Positions 7,723-9,424 of a DNA stretch of 9,424 bases are shown here, piece after piece (position 1 is the first letter of the stretch; every line of letters starts with the position of its first letter). The stretch spans positions 1-9,424 of the forward strand of contig JABMRO010000604.1 in the NCBI GenBank assembly GCA_013202635.1, in the 5' to 3' direction. The translations under genes and the position numbers were made by a program. The DNA comes from Planctomycetota bacterium. GTDB taxonomy: Bacteria; Planctomycetota; Phycisphaerae; Sedimentisphaerales; Anaerobacaceae. The notes under the pieces are model-generated. The model saw only the letters and a list, made by a program, of their open reading frames with translations. It was not told the origin of the DNA and did not search any database.

Positions 7723-7751
7723 TTGTTTATGAGCAGCTTATTTGGTAAACT
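7723..7751 (+). promoter_or_regulatory. Weak candidate promoter for the ABM-alcohol dehydrogenase pair
   Basis: TTGTTT (7723-7728), a 17-nt spacer and TAAACT (7746-7751) could form a promoter. The predicted start near 7758 falls inside the 12-nt palindrome TATCTATAGATA (7755-7766), a position suited to an operator. Both boxes are poor matches to consensus and the surroundings are A/T-rich. Confidence 0.22.
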
Positions 7752-7774
7752 TCATATCTATAGATAAAACCTGT

Positions 7775-7780
7775 AAGGAG
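7775..7780 (+). promoter_or_regulatory. Ribosome binding site fixing the ABM gene start
   Basis: AAGGAG lies 6 nt before the ATG at 7787. An in-frame TTG at 7742 would add 15 residues, but it has no comparable ribosome site and would place this sequence inside the coding region. The ATG at 7787 also starts directly at the first beta-strand of the domain (MLIVHVFVHV). Confidence 0.8.
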
Positions 7781-7786
7781 AATGTT

Positions 7787-8095
7787 ATGTTGATAGTCCA
7801 CGTTTTTGTTCACGTAAAATCTGATCAAGTTGAGACATTTCAGAAAGCCACCCTTGAAAACGCACGTAACAGTATCCAGGAGCCGGGCATTGCGAGATTC
7901 GATATTATCCAACAACAAGATGATTTAACACGTTTTGTTTTGGTCGAGGTCTATCGGACTCCAGACGACCCTGCCAGGCACAAGGAAACAGCTCATTACA
8001 AAAAATGGCGTGATGCTGTGGCAGATATGATTGCTGAACCACGAACCAGTGTTAAATACACAAATGTATTTCCTGATGAACAGGGCTGGGATTAA
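7787..8095 (+). CDS. ABM-domain protein, LsrG/YgiN-like (putative monooxygenase or isomerase)
   Basis: The 102-residue product is one ferredoxin-like dimeric alpha-beta barrel (ABM) domain and has no export signal, so it is cytoplasmic. Visible features are the first strand IVHVFVHVK (3-11), a helix with VETFQKATLENA (15-26), the turn EPGIARFDIIQQ (32-43), FVLVEVYRTPDD (50-61) and the family-typical HKETAHYKKW (65-74) with H65 and H70. That last block closely resembles the FHKTTPHYK region of LsrG, which isomerises phospho-DPD in AI-2 breakdown. Other relatives (YgiN) oxidise quinols. No lsr genes are nearby, so LsrG function is not implied. It is followed after 29 nt by an iron-type alcohol dehydrogenase, so a shared small-molecule pathway (carbonyl or quinone-like substrate) is plausible. 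The substrate is unknown. Confidence 0.85.
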   Translation: MLIVHVFVHVKSDQVETFQKATLENARNSIQEPGIARFDIIQQQDDLTRFVLVEVYRTPDDPARHKETAHYKKWRDAVADMIAEPRTSVKYTNVFPDEQGWD

Positions 8096-8124
8096 TTGCA
8101 GCATTTAACCTTGAGCATGAGATT

Positions 8125-9279
8125 ATGAGATTTGAATTTGCAACCCCTACTCACATAATCTTCGGCCCCGGGACAATCCGGGATGTCGCACCCTTAGCGT
8201 CCGAGATGGGAAAACGTGCTTTTGTTGTAACGGGGCAAAGTCCCGAACGAGCCGGGCCGCTTCTCAGAGAGCTTAATAAACAGGGAGTTGAATATGTCAC
8301 GTTCAGTGTTACCGGTGAGCCGACTACAACTATGGCAAAGACAGGTGTTGAACAGGCCCGCCGGGCCAAAAGTGATTTAGTCATTGGCATTGGAGGCGGA
8401 AGCGCCTTGGATTCCGGTAAAGTCATTGCCGCAATGCTGACCAATATCGGTGAACTGGAAGATTACCTGGAGGTTGTCGGTCATGGTAAGCCACTAATTA
8501 AAAGTCCAGTACCTTATATTGCGATTCCAACCACGGCGGGAACAGGTGCCGAGGTAACTCGAAACGCCGTGCTGGGAGTACCTGAGTATCAGGTCAAAGT
8601 AAGTTTGCGCAGTCCATTGATGCCTCCCCGTTTGGCCGTGGTTGATCCTGTGCTGACTCATTCGATGCCACCATCTATTACCGCCAGTACAGGTTTGGAT
8701 GCGCTCACTCAACTCATGGAAGCCTATGTTTCCAATAAGGCAAACCCACTGACAGATGGTATATGCCGAGAGGGTCTAAAGCAAGCAGGTCGTTCTTTAC
8801 GACAAGCTTATGAAGATGGTAACAACTCTACTGCTCGTGAAGACATGGCCCTGGCAAGTCTCTTTAGCGGGTTAGCTCTCGCTAACGCAAAATTAGGGGC
8901 TGTGCATGGTCTGGCCGGCCCGTTAGGTGGTATGATTTCCGCTCCTCATGGAACGATATGCGCCCGGCTTTTACCATACGTTATGGAAGCTAACGTGCAG
9001 GCATTGCAAAACCGCGCACCCGGCTCACCAGCTTTAACTCGTTACGGTGAGATAGCCCAATTACTAACTGGAATTACGGCAAAAACCGTTGGTGGAGTAG
9101 TAGAGTGGGTACGAGATATTTGCCTGGTATTAAAAGTTCCACCCCTATCGGAGTTTGGATTGAAAGAGCAGGATTTTCCAACAGTAGTTGCGAAATCCCA
9201 AAAATCAAGTAGTATGAAAGGGAATCCGATTTCATTGACAGATGATGAATTGATGGCAATCTTGAAGAAAAGCCAATAG
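8125..9279 (+). CDS. Iron-type (group III) alcohol dehydrogenase family protein
   Basis: This 384-residue protein has the usual length for the family and no export signal. It is an NAD(P)-dependent oxidoreductase of the FucO/maleylacetate reductase superfamily. The N-terminal cofactor domain shows FATPTHIIFGPGT (5-17), IGIGGGSALDSGK (87-99) and IPTTAGTGAEVT (134-145). The C-terminal helical metal domain has TGLDALTQLMEAYVS (189-203) and VHGLAGPLGGMISAPHG (260-276). By comparison with FucO (ligands D196, H200, H263, H277), the ligands here would be D192, Q196, H261 and H275. Thus one histidine ligand is Gln, and the second His of the HxxxH motif is G265. I recall the same pattern in a recognised Fe-ADH-like subfamily, so activity is likely retained, perhaps with a different metal or reaction. 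It begins 29 nt after the ABM gene; the ribosome site is weak (GAG around 8113), which suggests translational coupling. Substrate unknown. Confidence 0.9.
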   Translation: MRFEFATPTHIIFGPGTIRDVAPLASEMGKRAFVVTGQSPERAGPLLRELNKQGVEYVTFSVTGEPTTTMAKTGVEQARRAKSDLVIGIGGGSALDSGKVIAAMLTNIGELEDYLEVVGHGKPLIKSPVPYIAIPTTAGTGAEVTRNAVLGVPEYQVKVSLRSPLMPPRLAVVDPVLTHSMPPSITASTGLDALTQLMEAYVSNKANPLTDGICREGLKQAGRSLRQAYEDGNNSTAREDMALASLFSGLALANAKLGAVHGLAGPLGGMISAPHGTICARLLPYVMEANVQALQNRAPGSPALTRYGEIAQLLTGITAKTVGGVVEWVRDICLVLKVPPLSEFGLKEQDFPTVVAKSQKSSSMKGNPISLTDDELMAILKKSQ

Positions 9280-9325
9280 CGGCCTGCTTCTTATCGGACG
9301 CATTTTTTTCCGCCTGCCTTGGAAT

Positions 9326-9424
9326 TTACGGATTGATGGTTCCGGGTGAAAGCGCAGAGGCGGTCCAGTTGTCCGGGTCATTGCCGTAATCGGATGAGAC
9401 CTTGCGTGTAAGGGATTCGCCATC
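9326..9424 (-). CDS. C-terminus of a lamin-tail-domain (LTD) protein (partial, continues beyond right edge)
   Basis: Reading leftwards from base 9424, an open frame of 32 codons ends at a TAA (complement of 9326-9328). It contains DGESLTRKVSSD, then YGNDPDNWTASALSPGTINP at the very end. This matches the last strands of bacterial lamin tail domains, where a 'SLxR' strand and 'NDPxNWxAS' precede a 'GTPG'-like end. LTDs occur at the C-terminus of large secreted proteins (CotH-like, nuclease or surface proteins), often in planctomycetes. The rest of the protein is outside the window. The gene converges on the alcohol dehydrogenase with a 46-nt gap in which no clear terminator was seen. Confidence 0.75.
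   Translation of the reverse strand, partial: DGESLTRKVSSDYGNDPDNWTASALSPGTINP

Larger units (their letters stand above)
7164..7786. other. Long non-coding gap between the peptidase and the ABM gene
   Basis: No convincing gene was found in these 623 bases on either strand. Open frames at 7350-7550 and 7358-7648 have irregular composition, no recognisable motif and no good ribosome site. No intrinsic terminator directly follows the peptidase stop: a small hairpin at 7207-7222 (stem TTCGCC, loop TATT) lacks a T-run. Two neighbouring hairpins sit at 7580-7606 and 7617-7636, and a 12-nt perfect palindrome at 7755-7766. A purine-rich AGGAG at 7647-7651 leads only into a few codons before a stop. 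Confidence 0.6.

Noticed and set aside
7742..8095. Longer version of the ABM protein starting at TTG 7742
   Set aside because: The AAGGAG ribosome site at 7775-7780 serves the ATG at 7787, and the extra 15 residues do not belong to the domain.
9279..9325. Terminator between the dehydrogenase and the lamin-tail gene, suggested by the T-run at 9303-9309
   Set aside because: Only a 4-bp GCGG/CCGC pairing spans the run; no stable stem precedes the T-tract on the plus strand or the A/T tract on the minus strand.
9232..9423. 63-codon minus-strand frame starting at the right edge
   Set aside because: It reads a different frame from the lamin-tail C-terminus and overlaps the end of the dehydrogenase gene; its Arg/Pro-rich composition has no family resemblance.

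Overview
The window looks like chromosomal DNA from a free-living, Gram-negative, polymer-degrading bacterium. It most resembles the PVC group: Planctomycetota of the Phycisphaerae/Sedimentisphaerales type, or possibly Lentisphaerota. This rests on the gene content: a DUF1080 secreted protein, a Tat-exported glycosidase of a type familiar from these phyla, TolB-like propeller repeats, a lamin-tail C-terminus and a multidomain S9 peptidase. It is an inference, because no rRNA or other phylogenetic marker is present. No tRNA, rRNA, CRISPR array, insertion sequence or phage gene was seen.

Layout. (a) Minus strand, 1-2233: a three-domain exported DUF1080 protein, followed 82 nt downstream by a TolB/PD40 propeller protein that runs off the left edge. 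A good sigma70-type promoter (TTGACA-17-TAAGAT) stands just upstream of the DUF1080 gene. (b) 2234-2513: a divergent promoter region. (c) Plus strand, 2514-7163: a Tat-exported GH106-like glycoside hydrolase, then 54 nt later an 844-residue exported S9 (DPP IV-type) serine peptidase, probably one operon. (d) 7164-7786: a long non-coding gap with two adjacent hairpins and a 12-nt palindrome. (e) Plus strand, 7787-9279: a small ABM/LsrG-like protein and an iron-type alcohol dehydrogenase, 29 nt apart. (f) Right edge, minus strand, 9326-9424: the last 32 codons of a lamin-tail-domain protein.

The most notable observation is inside the S9 peptidase. About 60 residues inserted in its N-terminal propeller region align without a gap to the beta domain of the eukaryotic von Hippel-Lindau protein (pVHL) over about 46 positions. 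The five residues that form pVHL's hydroxyproline pocket are all present, with one Ser to Thr change. A hydroxyproline-reader fold inside a proline-specific exopeptidase suggests a substrate-recognition module for (hydroxy)proline-rich proteins such as collagen or plant/algal hydroxyproline-rich glycoproteins. The glycosidase in the same putative operon could remove the sugars. The fold assignment is well supported by the residues seen; the substrate and the cooperation between the genes are hypotheses.

All proteins in 1-7163 carry export signals (Sec for three, Tat for the glycosidase), so this part is an extracytoplasmic degradation locus. The ABM/alcohol dehydrogenase pair has no export signals and is cytoplasmic; it is probably a separate transcription unit.
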